Source of the DNA: Synergistaceae bacterium
GTDB taxonomy: Bacteria > Synergistota > Synergistia > Synergistales > Synergistaceae
DNA: 55,821 bases
Reading direction: 5' to 3'
Assembly: GCA_031269245.1 (NCBI GenBank)
Contig: JAISZL010000087.1
Coordinates: 1-55,821 of the forward strand
Of this stretch, positions 40,733 through 48,290 are shown piece by piece. Within the stretch, counting starts at the first letter, position 1. Every line of letters begins with the position of its first letter. Made by a program: the position numbers and the translations under genes. Below the pieces are notes generated by a model, which saw only the letters and a list, made by a program, of their open reading frames with translations, had not been told where the DNA came from and searched no databases.

Positions 40733-41293
40733 ATGAGGGAGAAGATCAGGAACATGCTGCCGGAGATCGAGTGGATAGGTGACAGGGAGCTGCGAGAGAG
40801 GGTCGTGGACTGCTATGAGGACGCGCTCAAGACGGGCGGCTGGACACCGGAGGATATGGACAGGATACCGTTCACGCTTCTGATACCCGACTGCCCGGCG
40901 TCGTACCTCACCCACGTCCGGGGCGTGACCAGGATGGCGTACCACGCGATGAAGGAGTTCAACTCCCTCTACGCGTCGCCGGACGGCAGGTTCAGGATGG
41001 ACGGCGACTTGCTCGTGGCGGGCGCGCTGCTCCACGACGTGGGCAAGCTGGTCGAGTACGAGAGGTCGCCGGACGGCGGCACGGTAAAGTCCCAGATGGG
41101 CCGCGATCTGAGGCATCCGTTCTCCGGCACGGTGATAGCGCTCCGCAACGGCTGCGGATCGGCGATAGGGCACATAATAGCTAACCACGCGCACGAGGGG
41201 GACGGCACACTCCGCAGCCCCGAGGGGGTGCTCGTGAACAAGGCCGACTTCATGAACTTCGAGGGCCTGAAGAGTTTTCTGGGGATGAAGTGA
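40733..41293 (+). CDS. HD domain phosphohydrolase
   Basis: 186 residues. It has the HD signature: SYLTHVRGVTRMAYHAMKEF supplies the first His, LLVAGALLHDVGKLVEYE the His-Asp pair, then HPFSGTVIALRNGCG and a NHAHEGDGT stretch, with KADFMNFEG near the end. HD proteins hydrolyse phosphate esters or nucleotides with a bound metal. The substrate is not recognisable. It lies 74 bases after the fumarase beta gene and 68 bases before the first LeuC-like gene, so it probably belongs to the same transcript; why a phosphohydrolase stands among hydro-lyases is unclear. Confidence 0.85.
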   Translation: MREKIRNMLPEIEWIGDRELRERVVDCYEDALKTGGWTPEDMDRIPFTLLIPDCPASYLTHVRGVTRMAYHAMKEFNSLYASPDGRFRMDGDLLVAGALLHDVGKLVEYERSPDGGTVKSQMGRDLRHPFSGTVIALRNGCGSAIGHIIANHAHEGDGTLRSPEGVLVNKADFMNFEGLKSFLGMK

Positions 41294-41308
41294 TTTTTTG
41301 AGTTTTAA

Positions 41309-41323
41309 GGAAGCGCTGATTAA
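41309..41323 (+). repeat. short dispersed motif GGAAGCGCTGATTAA
   Basis: Intergenic, between the HD gene and the first LeuC-like gene. The core GCGCTGATTAA recurs at 49835 upstream of htpG, and close relatives (CGCTGATTTA or CGCTGATTCA) occur at 8570, 32090, 33937-33920 and 48122. It matches the ends of the MITE-like element at 33.7 kb, so it may be the remains of element ends. Confidence 0.5.
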
Positions 41324-41361
41324 ATGGCCGATCAGTTTTTTAAAGGAGGGGATCGCTGGGC

Positions 41362-42654
41362 ATGGGCAAGACTGTGATCATGAAGATCATGGAGCGCGCC
41401 TCCGGCAGGGAGGTAAAGGTCGGGGAGAGGGTGTGGTGTGGCATAGACTGGTCGACCGCCAGGGACTTCGGCGGGGCCAGCTGCGCGCTCCAGTTTGACG
41501 AGATAACCGAGGGCAGGGGGCACGTGTGGAACCCCGACAGGATCGCCTTCACGTTCGACCTTCAAGCGCCGTCGCACTCCGAGAAGGTGTCGAACAACCA
41601 GAAGACGATACGCGAGTTCGCGCGCAGGCAGGGCATAACCCGTTTGTTCGACGTCAACCACGGGATAGGACAGCACGTCCTGCTGGAGCGCGGCCTGGTC
41701 AAGCCGGGGGACGTGATACTGGGCACCGACAGCCACATGAACCTGCTGGGCTGCGTCGCGGCCTTCGCGACCGGTGTTGGCAGCACCGACATCGCCGCGT
41801 CATGGCTCTCCGGCACGAACTGGTTCCGCGTGCCGGAGACGATGAGGGTCGAGGTGACGGGGGAGTTCCAGCGCGGGGTGTCGATGCGCGACTTCCTTAC
41901 CATGCTGGTGGGCGGTTTGGGCGCGGGGGGGATGGACTTCCTGTCGGTCGAGTTCACCGGTGATACGATAGAGCGCAGCCTCCTGTCCGAGCGCGTAACG
42001 CTCTGCTCGATGGTGACGGAGATGAGCGGCAAGATCGGCCTCATACTGCCCAACGGCCCCGTCCTCGACTGGCTGGCGGAGCGCGCCGGGCCGGAGGTCA
42101 GGGAGCGCGCGGCGGCGATAGCGCCGGACTTGGACGCTCCTTACACCGAGGTCCGCCGGTACGACGTCTCCGAACTGGAGCCGATGGCATCGTGCCCCGA
42201 CGCGCCGGACAACGTGAGGCCGGTCAGGGAGGTCGCAGGGGTGCCGGTGGACCAGGTTCACATCGGGAGCTGCACGAACGGCCGTTTCGAGGACATAGCC
42301 GCCGCGTTCGAGGTGCTGAAACTCAGCGGGTTCAAGGTTTCGCCGGGCGTCAGGACTATAATAACCCCCGCCACCCGCGAGGTGATGATCCAGGCCGCGC
42401 GCGCCGGCATGATCGAGAGGTTCCTGGAGGCCGGCGTCGTCTTCACGAACCCGACCTGCTCGCTCTGCACGGCGGAGCACTACGGCGCACTGCCGAGCGG
42501 CGACGTGGGCTGTTCCACCACGAACCGCAACTTCATAGGCAAGGTCGGCAAGGGGAGCCATACCTACCTTATGAGCCCAATGAGCGCTATGGCGGCGGCG
42601 GTGCGCGGGGTGATAACCGACCCTCGCGACATAGTCTGCCAGGGGAGGGATTGA
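41362..42654 (+). CDS. aconitase/LeuC-family hydro-lyase, large subunit (first copy)
   Basis: 430 residues. A large subunit of 3-isopropylmalate dehydratase, homoaconitase or 2,3-dimethylmalate dehydratase type. The substrate pocket GIGQHVLLERG, the LGTDSHMNLLGCVAAFATGVGSTD block, and the iron-sulfur cysteines in IGSCTNGR and NPTCSLC (the last two of the cluster) are present. The histidine usual in the H-GIGHQ block reads NHGIGQHV. It lies eight bases upstream of, and pairs with, the LeuD-like gene at 42656. The lack of leuA and leuB of a standard leucine operon makes isopropylmalate uncertain; aconitase-like isomerisation of a tricarboxylate is the alternative. A GGAGGGG ten bases upstream supports ATG 41362. 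Confidence 0.9.
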   Translation: MGKTVIMKIMERASGREVKVGERVWCGIDWSTARDFGGASCALQFDEITEGRGHVWNPDRIAFTFDLQAPSHSEKVSNNQKTIREFARRQGITRLFDVNHGIGQHVLLERGLVKPGDVILGTDSHMNLLGCVAAFATGVGSTDIAASWLSGTNWFRVPETMRVEVTGEFQRGVSMRDFLTMLVGGLGAGGMDFLSVEFTGDTIERSLLSERVTLCSMVTEMSGKIGLILPNGPVLDWLAERAGPEVRERAAAIAPDLDAPYTEVRRYDVSELEPMASCPDAPDNVRPVREVAGVPVDQVHIGSCTNGRFEDIAAAFEVLKLSGFKVSPGVRTIITPATREVMIQAARAGMIERFLEAGVVFTNPTCSLCTAEHYGALPSGDVGCSTTNRNFIGKVGKGSHTYLMSPMSAMAAAVRGVITDPRDIVCQGRD

Positions 42655-42655
42655 G

Positions 42656-43180
42656 ATGAGCGGGATACTGAAAGGGCGGGCGTGGGTGTTCGGGGACGAC
42701 GTGGACACCGACCTCATCTACCACAACAAATATCTCGCGGAGACGGACCCCAGGAACATGCCCCAGTACTCGTTCGAGTACTACCCCGGGAAGGAGAGCT
42801 TCGCGCGCGAGGTCAAGCCCGGAGACTTCGTCGTGGCCGGCAGGAACTTCGGTTGCGGCTCGAGCCGCGAGCACGCGGTGCACTGCCTCAAGGAGGCGGG
42901 AGTGCCCGTGATATTGGCGGAGACCTGCTCCAGGATCTACTACCGGAACGCCATAAACAACGGCTATCCCGTGCTGTTCGTGAAGGGCATATCCAGCGCG
43001 ATCAGGGACGGCTGTATCAAGGACGGCGACGAGCTGGAGGTGGAGCTGGAGACCGGTACGATAAGGGACATGACGAGCGGGCGCTCGTACCACGGCGACG
43101 CGGTCAGCGACCTGGAGAGGGAGATAATGTCCGCCGGCGGTTTGATCCCGTACCTCAAGTCACGAAGAAAAGAGGGGTGA
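42656..43180 (+). CDS. aconitase/LeuD-family hydro-lyase, small subunit (first copy)
   Basis: 174 residues. The small swivelling subunit: [21 protein letters not shown] at the N terminus, [22 protein letters not shown] with the GSSRE motif that positions the substrate, and [22 protein letters not shown]. This is the archaeal/anaerobe short LeuD type. The ATG follows the LeuC stop within a TGAGATGAG, so the two subunits are made together. It ends five bases before the ATG of the second large subunit, so both hydro-lyases are one operon. Confidence 0.93.
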   Translation: MSGILKGRAWVFGDDVDTDLIYHNKYLAETDPRNMPQYSFEYYPGKESFAREVKPGDFVVAGRNFGCGSSREHAVHCLKEAGVPVILAETCSRIYYRNAINNGYPVLFVKGISSAIRDGCIKDGDELEVELETGTIRDMTSGRSYHGDAVSDLEREIMSAGGLIPYLKSRRKEG

Positions 43181-43185
43181 ATGTC

Positions 43186-44442
43186 ATGGGACGTACTTTC
43201 GCTGAATATGTGCTCGGCAGGGCCGCTGGCCATCCCGTGAGCGCCAACGAGGTGGTGACCGTCGAGCCCGATTTCTGCATGAGCCACGACAACACCGGCC
43301 CCATATCGCGCACGTTCAAGAGGATAGGCGTCAAGAGGGTTTGGGACCCGAACCGCCTGGTGGTCATCCTCGACCACGGGGTGCCCGCCCCGTCCAGCGA
43401 CCACGCGATCAACCACAAGGAGGCGCGGGAGTTCATGCGCGGCCAGGGCGCGCCGCACTTTTACGACGTGACGAGCGGCGGCGGCGTCTGCCACCAGAAG
43501 TTCTGCGAGGAGGGCTTCGCCCTGCCCGGGCAGGTAGTCATAGGCAGCGACAGCCACACCTGCACCTACGGGGCGTTCGGCACGTTCGCTGCCGGCATCG
43601 GGCGCACCGAGATGGCCGCGGCATGGGCGACGGGCGCCATATGGCTTAAGGTGCCGGAGAGCTTCAGAATAGACGTATCGGGAGAGCTCAGGGATGGCGT
43701 CTCCGCCAAGGACTTCATCCTCAAGGTCATGGGAGACGTCAGATCCGACGGCGCCGACTACATGAGCGTCGAGTTCCACGGCGAGGGGATAAGCGCCATG
43801 AGCGTGGCGGAGCGCATGACGCTCTGCAACCTCGGCATCGAGATGGGAGCTAAAAATGCGGTATGCAAGCCGGACCGGAAGGTGTTCGATTTCATAAGGG
43901 GCCGGGAGAAGTCCTCCGATTGGGAGGCGCTGTGGGCGGACCCCGACGCGGAGTACGCCCGCGCGTTGAGCTACGACCTGAGCGGCATAACGCCCGGCGT
44001 GGCGAGGCCTCACACCGTTGACAACTACGCGCCCGTCGAGTCGGCGCGCGGCGTCCGCATCGACCAGGCGTTCATCGGGACGTGTACCAACGGGCGCCTG
44101 GAGGACCTGCGGGACGCCGCCCGGATACTGAAGGGGCGCAGGGCCGCGGTGCGCACTATAGTGATCCCCGCGTCGTGGGAGGTCTATCGGGCCGCCATGC
44201 GCGACGGCACTCTGGACGTGCTGATCGACGCCGGCTGCGTAGTCTGCAACCCCGGCTGCGGGCCGTGCCTCGGCGCGCACATGGGCACGCTAGCACCCGG
44301 CGAGACCTGTATCAGCACTGCCAACCGCAACTTCAAGGGCAGGATGGGGGACAAGGAGAGCTTCATCTACTTGGCCAGTCCGCTCACGGTGGCGGCGAGC
44401 GCGCTGAGGGGCGAGATATCCGATCCGAGGGAGGTTATGTGA
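43186..44442 (+). CDS. aconitase/LeuC-family hydro-lyase, large subunit (second copy)
   Basis: 418 residues from ATG 43186 (AGAGGGG upstream); the longer frame upstream runs through the small-subunit gene and is a shadow. The protein is LeuC-like: TVEPDFCMSHDNTGPI, VVILDHGVPAPSSDHAINHK, VIGSDSHTCTYGAFGTFAAGIGRTE (in parts), the first cluster Cys in IGTCTNGR and the other two in CNPGCGPCLGAHMG. It resembles archaeal-type isopropylmalate/homoaconitase large subunits more than the first copy does (HGVPAP, GCGPC). Its small subunit follows three bases later. The two pairs probably work on different substrates of one route, or together form successive hydration steps. Confidence 0.93.
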   Translation: MGRTFAEYVLGRAAGHPVSANEVVTVEPDFCMSHDNTGPISRTFKRIGVKRVWDPNRLVVILDHGVPAPSSDHAINHKEAREFMRGQGAPHFYDVTSGGGVCHQKFCEEGFALPGQVVIGSDSHTCTYGAFGTFAAGIGRTEMAAAWATGAIWLKVPESFRIDVSGELRDGVSAKDFILKVMGDVRSDGADYMSVEFHGEGISAMSVAERMTLCNLGIEMGAKNAVCKPDRKVFDFIRGREKSSDWEALWADPDAEYARALSYDLSGITPGVARPHTVDNYAPVESARGVRIDQAFIGTCTNGRLEDLRDAARILKGRRAAVRTIVIPASWEVYRAAMRDGTLDVLIDAGCVVCNPGCGPCLGAHMGTLAPGETCISTANRNFKGRMGDKESFIYLASPLTVAASALRGEISDPREVM

Positions 44443-44445
44443 GGG

Positions 44446-44940
44446 ATGAGGATCCGCGGGAAGGTCTGGAAGTACGGCGATGACGTGAACACCGACGTCA
44501 TTTTCGCCGGCAAGTACACCTATACCATCAAGGACAGAGCCGAGATGGCGCGTTACGCATTGGAGGACCTCGACCCCGAGTTCGCCAGGAGCGCGTCCCC
44601 CGGCGACATCATAGTCGCGGGCAGGAACTGGGGCTGCGGGTCGAGCCGCGAGCAGGCCGCCATCTGCCTGAAGGAGCGCGGGATAGGGGCCATCATAGCC
44701 CGCAGCTTCGCCCGCATACACTACCGCAACTGCCTCAACGAGGGGCTGCCCATAATAATAAGTTCGGAGATACAGGACCTGGTCAAGAGCGGAGACGAGG
44801 TGGAGGTGGATTTCGAGGGGGGCGAGATCACGGCCGCCGGCGTAACCATAAAGTTCCCCCCGTACCCCGAGTTCGTGCAGGGACTGGTGAACGACGGAGG
44901 TCTCGTGCCGCATGTCAAAAAGACACTGGGCCTTACGTAA
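44446..44940 (+). CDS. aconitase/LeuD-family hydro-lyase, small subunit (second copy)
   Basis: 164 residues. GKVWKYGDDVNTDVIFAGKY, VAGRNWGCGSSREQAAICLK, ARIHYRNCLNEGLPIII and VTIKFPPYPEFVQGLVNDGGL-like C-terminal end mark a LeuD/IPMI-small protein. The GSSRE loop is intact. The residue after it (Q in SSREQ, against H in the first copy) may bear on substrate choice. The gene follows the second large subunit by three bases. A 60-base AT-rich gap leads to the next gene; it may hold a new promoter (TTGAGT / TATGCG region). Confidence 0.93.
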   Translation: MRIRGKVWKYGDDVNTDVIFAGKYTYTIKDRAEMARYALEDLDPEFARSASPGDIIVAGRNWGCGSSREQAAICLKERGIGAIIARSFARIHYRNCLNEGLPIIISSEIQDLVKSGDEVEVDFEGGEITAAGVTIKFPPYPEFVQGLVNDGGLVPHVKKTLGLT

Positions 44941-45022
44941 AGTGTATTTGAGTTTTATATGCGGCAAATAATTATGTGATAGAATACCTCTCAGTAAGTC
45001 AATGTCGTGGGAGGGGATAGTT

Positions 45023-45463
45023 TTGAGGTCTGATGAATTCAGCGACAGGGAGACAAAGGCTAGGGCAGAGAAGATTCTATCCGGCGTCAAGACGGTTTAC
45101 ATGGGCACCAACGGATCTCATGGGCACCCCAACGTCAGGGCAATGTCTCCGTCCAAGGTCGAGGGGGCGGATACGCTCTGGTTCGTCGCGGACCTGAACT
45201 CGAGCAAGATAATCGAGCTGGTGAAGGACAGCAAGGCTGTCATATACGCGCTGGGGCCTCGGAATGCCGCGGAGTGCCGTCTCTGGGGCAGTGTGACGAT
45301 TCTGGACGACGAGGCCTCCAAAAAGATGGTATGGAGCGACGAGTACAAGAAGCACCTGTTCCCCGACGGCGTGAACTCGAGCAACATGCGCGTGCTGCGC
45401 TTTGACGTGTCGAACGGGCACTACCGAGGCAAGGGCGGTAAGTACGGCGAGTTCAAGAACTGA
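45023..45463 (+). CDS. pyridoxamine 5'-phosphate oxidase-like flavin-binding-fold protein
   Basis: 146 residues from TTG 45023, which has GGAGGGG seven bases upstream; an in-frame ATG at 45002 gives seven more residues but has no such site. The split-barrel fold is indicated by ILSGVKTVYMGTNGSHGHPNVRAM at the start and LWFVADLNSSKIIELVKDSKAVIYALG, as in general stress protein 26 or PNPOx-like proteins. It ends in a basic GGKYGEF tail. Such proteins bind FMN, F420 or haem; the cofactor here is unknown. It stands between the hydro-lyase operon and the dehydrogenase gene, so it may be part of the same transcription unit. Confidence 0.82.
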   Translation: MRSDEFSDRETKARAEKILSGVKTVYMGTNGSHGHPNVRAMSPSKVEGADTLWFVADLNSSKIIELVKDSKAVIYALGPRNAAECRLWGSVTILDDEASKKMVWSDEYKKHLFPDGVNSSNMRVLRFDVSNGHYRGKGGKYGEFKN

Positions 45464-45537
45464 CCCGGGCGCTGTCGTTAAAATCTTTATAACTTCAGGC
45501 CCCTATTTTGAAAACTGAGTATGAGGAGGATTTCGCG

Positions 45538-46797
45538 GTGCATCATGACGTTATGAAGGTAAAGGAGAAGAAGGACCGCTACAGGGTGTGTTACATGTCG
45601 GGGGACGACTCCGGGTACGACATGATGGAGGGTGCGCTGCTGGTCCTGGAGGCGATGGACCTGCCGATAGACTGGGTGCGAGCGGATCTCGGCTGGTGCA
45701 TGTGGGAGAAGTCGGCCGCTAAGTTCGGGGAGGGCGACCCAAGGTGCGACACGGTCCCGCCGGAGACGATAGAGTCCATTAGGAACACCGACGCCGCCCT
45801 CATGGCCGCGATTACGTCGAAGGCCGGGGTGAAGGGATTCAAGTCCGCGATACTTCAGCTGAGGCAGCTGTTCGATCTCTACATCAACCTGCGCCCGGCG
45901 AAGTCCCTTCCGGGGATAGGGACGCCGCTCAAGGGCGATCCGAAGATAGACATCGTGATGTTCCGCGAGAACACCGAGGACCTGTACTCGGCGGTGGAGT
46001 TCTACCCGCTGCCCGCCGAGCAGTTTGACCTGCACCCGGGGATGGAGCGTTTCAAGAAGTGCGGCGAGGTGGCCGTATCCTGGAGGGTGTTCTCCGAGGA
46101 GGGGTGCCGGCGCATAATACGCGCCGCGTTCGAGTACGCGCTCAGAACGGGGCGCAAGACCGTCCACTGCTGCAACAAGGCCAACGTGATCAGGCAGACC
46201 GACGGGATGATGAAGCGGATATTCCTCGAAATGGCCGCCGAGTACGAGCGGCACGGTATCAGGGGGATAGAGGAGAACGCCGACGCCACCGCGATGTGGC
46301 TCATAAAGAACCCGCAGGACTACAGCGTCATAGTCGCGAGCAACGTCTTCGGCGACATTCTCTCCGACGAGGCGAGTCAGCTCACCGGCGGGCTGGGCTT
46401 CGCGCCGAGCGGCAACATCGGCACGGGCGCGGCCCTCTTCGAGCCGTCTAGCGGGTCGGTCCCGAAGTACGCGCACAAGTACCGCGTCAACCCGTCCGCC
46501 ATGCTGCTCACGTCAAAGATGATGCTGGAGTACCTAGGGCTGGACGAGCACGCCGCGAGGATAGAGCGCGCGATCGGGGAGGTGTTGGCGGCGAACGAGC
46601 CCGGCACCCTCACATACGACATACTGAGGGACTTCCGGGGTGACCCGGACTGGGAGAAGAACGCCGCCGGCACGATGGACATGGCGGCCGCCATAGCCCG
46701 CAGGGTAGACCCGTCGTTCGTGGGAGCGCGCCTGGAAAGCGCCAAGGCCAAGGTCCGCGCCATGTGCGACTGGACCGAGACGGTGGGCTTCGAGTAA
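45538..46797 (+). CDS. isocitrate/isopropylmalate dehydrogenase family protein
   Basis: 419 residues from GTG 45538 (GAGGAGGA nine bases upstream). The family core is present: DIVMFRENTEDLYSAVEFYP, the catalytic-lysine segment CCNKANVIRQTDGMM, the metal aspartates in ASNVFGDILSDEASQLTGGLGFAPSGNIG (in parts: NVFGDILSD, GGLGFAPSGNIG), and a C-terminal CDWTETVGFE. The usual N-terminal GDGIGPE is replaced by GDDSGYDMM, and the substrate-binding loop is LYINLRPAKSL, so the exact substrate (isocitrate, homoisocitrate, isopropylmalate or another 2-hydroxy acid) is open. Given the two aconitase-like pairs upstream, decarboxylating oxidation of their product is likely. It ends in a hairpin-rich gap that serves as terminator. 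Confidence 0.9.
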   Translation: MHHDVMKVKEKKDRYRVCYMSGDDSGYDMMEGALLVLEAMDLPIDWVRADLGWCMWEKSAAKFGEGDPRCDTVPPETIESIRNTDAALMAAITSKAGVKGFKSAILQLRQLFDLYINLRPAKSLPGIGTPLKGDPKIDIVMFRENTEDLYSAVEFYPLPAEQFDLHPGMERFKKCGEVAVSWRVFSEEGCRRIIRAAFEYALRTGRKTVHCCNKANVIRQTDGMMKRIFLEMAAEYERHGIRGIEENADATAMWLIKNPQDYSVIVASNVFGDILSDEASQLTGGLGFAPSGNIGTGAALFEPSSGSVPKYAHKYRVNPSAMLLTSKMMLEYLGLDEHAARIERAIGEVLAANEPGTLTYDILRDFRGDPDWEKNAAGTMDMAAAIARRVDPSFVGARLESAKAKVRAMCDWTETVGFE

Positions 46798-46798
46798 A

Positions 46799-46898
46799 AG
46801 ATAAGACCGTGGGCGCCTCCCGCACCCAGCGGGGAACTCGTTCCCCGCGCCCTGTTTTATAAAAATGAGGTCAAGGGGACTACGTACGTTCCCTTGAC
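46799..46898. terminator. convergent terminator region made of dispersed-repeat parts
   Basis: GCGGGGAA (46829-46836) and TTCCCCGC (46841-46848) form a perfect hairpin followed by GCCCTGTTTTAT, fitting a + strand terminator of the dehydrogenase gene. GTCAAGGG (46870-46877) and CCCTTGAC (46891-46898) form a second hairpin; read on the minus strand it is followed by CTCATTTTTAT and would end the malic-enzyme transcript. The first part (ACCGTGGGCGCCTCCCGCACCC) is related to the repeat at 33.8 and 48.15 kb. Confidence 0.75.
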
Positions 46899-48071
46899 TT
46901 ATATTCGTGCCACCCCGCTGCGTCTGGCGGCGCCGGCCACCGCCGAGGCGACGGCGTCCCGCACCCTAGGGTCGAAGGGGGCGGGTATTATGTAGCCGGG
47001 CCTCAGCTCGTCGTCGGATATCAGGTTCGCCAGGGCGCGCGCCGCCGCGATCTTCATCTCGTCGTTGATGTCGCTCGCGCGGACGTCGAACGCGCCCCGG
47101 AAGATGCCGGGAAACGCCAGCACGTTGTTTATCTGGTTCGGGAAATCGCTGCGCCCCGTGCCCACCACGGCGGCGCCGGCCTCTTGAGCTAGGCTGGGCA
47201 TGATCTCGGGGACCGGGTTGGCCATGGGGAAGAGTATCGCGCCGCTTGTCATGGAGCGGACCATGTCAGGCGTTATCGTGCCAGGGCCGGACACGCCAAT
47301 GAATACGTCGGCCCCGGCTATGACAGAGCCGATAGTCCCGCGCTTCATCAGCTTGTTCGATATCTCCGCCATCTCCGCCTTCTCCGGGTTGAGCCCCTCG
47401 CGTCCCCTGTATATTGCCCCGTGCCTGTCGCACATGACGACGTCCTTCAGGCCTATCGCCATGAGCAGCTTTATTATGGCGACGCCAGCCGCCCCGGCGC
47501 CGCTCGTGACGACGCTGATGTCCTCCATGTTTTTGCCTGTGACCTTGAGCGCGTTGATGAGCGCCGCCAGCGTGACCACCGCCGTGCCGTGCTGGTCGTC
47601 GTGGAACACCGGTATGTCGACTCTCTCCTTGAGCTTGCGCTCAATCTCGAAGCATCTCGGGGCGGAGATGTCTTCGAGGTTCACGCCGCCGAAACTTCCC
47701 GCCAGCAGGGCTATGACGTTCACTATCTCGTCCGCGTCATGCGATCTGATGCAGAGCGGTATCGCGTCCACGCCGCCGAATGCCTTGAACAGCACGCACT
47801 TCCCCTCCATCACGGGCATACCCGCCTCCGGTCCTATGTCGCCCAGCCCGAGGACCGCCGTGCCGTCCGTCACGACGGCCACCGTGTTCCACCTGCCCGT
47901 GAGCTCGTAAACCTTGCTCGGATCCCGCTGTATCTCGAGGCATGGCTCCGCGACCCCTGGCGTGTAGGCGATGGAAAGGTCGTCCTTCGTCTTGACGGGA
48001 ACCTTGGGCGTGATCTCCAGCTTACCCCTCCACTTGCGGTGCATCTTCATTGCTTCGGCTGCGTAATCCAT
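46899..48071 (-). CDS. NAD(P)-dependent malic enzyme (malate dehydrogenase, oxaloacetate-decarboxylating)
   Basis: 390 residues, the short bacterial form without a phosphotransacetylase domain. It converts malate to pyruvate and CO2. Motifs: SIAYTPGVAEPCLEI, VAVVTDGTAVLGLGDIGPEAGMPVMEGK (in parts: TDGTAVLGLGDIGP, PVMEGK), the FGGVDAIPLC stretch, the metal-binding VFHDDQHGTAVV, and the nucleotide-binding VTSGAGAAGVAI. The ILFPMANPVPEI and GRSDFPNQINNVLAFPGIFRG blocks are also present. ATG 48071 follows GGGAGGG nine bases upstream. It is convergent with the dehydrogenase gene. The fumarase encoded upstream would supply its malate. Confidence 0.97.
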   Translation of the reverse strand: MDYAAEAMKMHRKWRGKLEITPKVPVKTKDDLSIAYTPGVAEPCLEIQRDPSKVYELTGRWNTVAVVTDGTAVLGLGDIGPEAGMPVMEGKCVLFKAFGGVDAIPLCIRSHDADEIVNVIALLAGSFGGVNLEDISAPRCFEIERKLKERVDIPVFHDDQHGTAVVTLAALINALKVTGKNMEDISVVTSGAGAAGVAIIKLLMAIGLKDVVMCDRHGAIYRGREGLNPEKAEMAEISNKLMKRGTIGSVIAGADVFIGVSGPGTITPDMVRSMTSGAILFPMANPVPEIMPSLAQEAGAAVVGTGRSDFPNQINNVLAFPGIFRGAFDVRASDINDEMKIAAARALANLISDDELRPGYIIPAPFDPRVRDAVASAVAGAARRSGVARI

Positions 48072-48117
48072 ACAATCGCCCTCCCAAATAGCAATGCTGA
48101 CCCCAAAATGTTTTTTA

Positions 48118-48290
48118 GAAACCGCTGATTTATCGTCAAACGCCTAAACCGCAGGCGCTGCCCGCACCCTTTTCCTATTTTTGTTTTCACCTGCGGGGTG
48201 AAAACAAAAAATCAAACGGGGTCAAGGGGACCCAAGTCCCCTCGCGGGGTTCGGGGCGGAGCCCCGATGTGGTTTTGGGTCGAGGAGAGC
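48118..48290. repeat. dispersed repeat, long copy reaching into the 3' end of argH
   Basis: The segment begins with AACCGCTGATTTATCGTC (like the MITE end), then AAACCGCAGGCGCTGCCCGCACCC, a hairpin TTTTGTTTTCACC / GGTGAAAACAAAA (about 48179-48209) and the block GGGGTCAAGGGGACC ... TTCGGGGCGGAGCCCCGA. From 48217 to 48285 it matches 25371-25440 closely. The malic-enzyme/argH gap (48072-48211) contains nothing else. Confidence 0.8.

Noticed and set aside
42682-43185. Upstream extension of the second LeuC-like frame
   Set aside because: It overlaps the first LeuD-like gene; ATG 43186 has its own ribosome-binding site and begins a normal LeuC N terminus.
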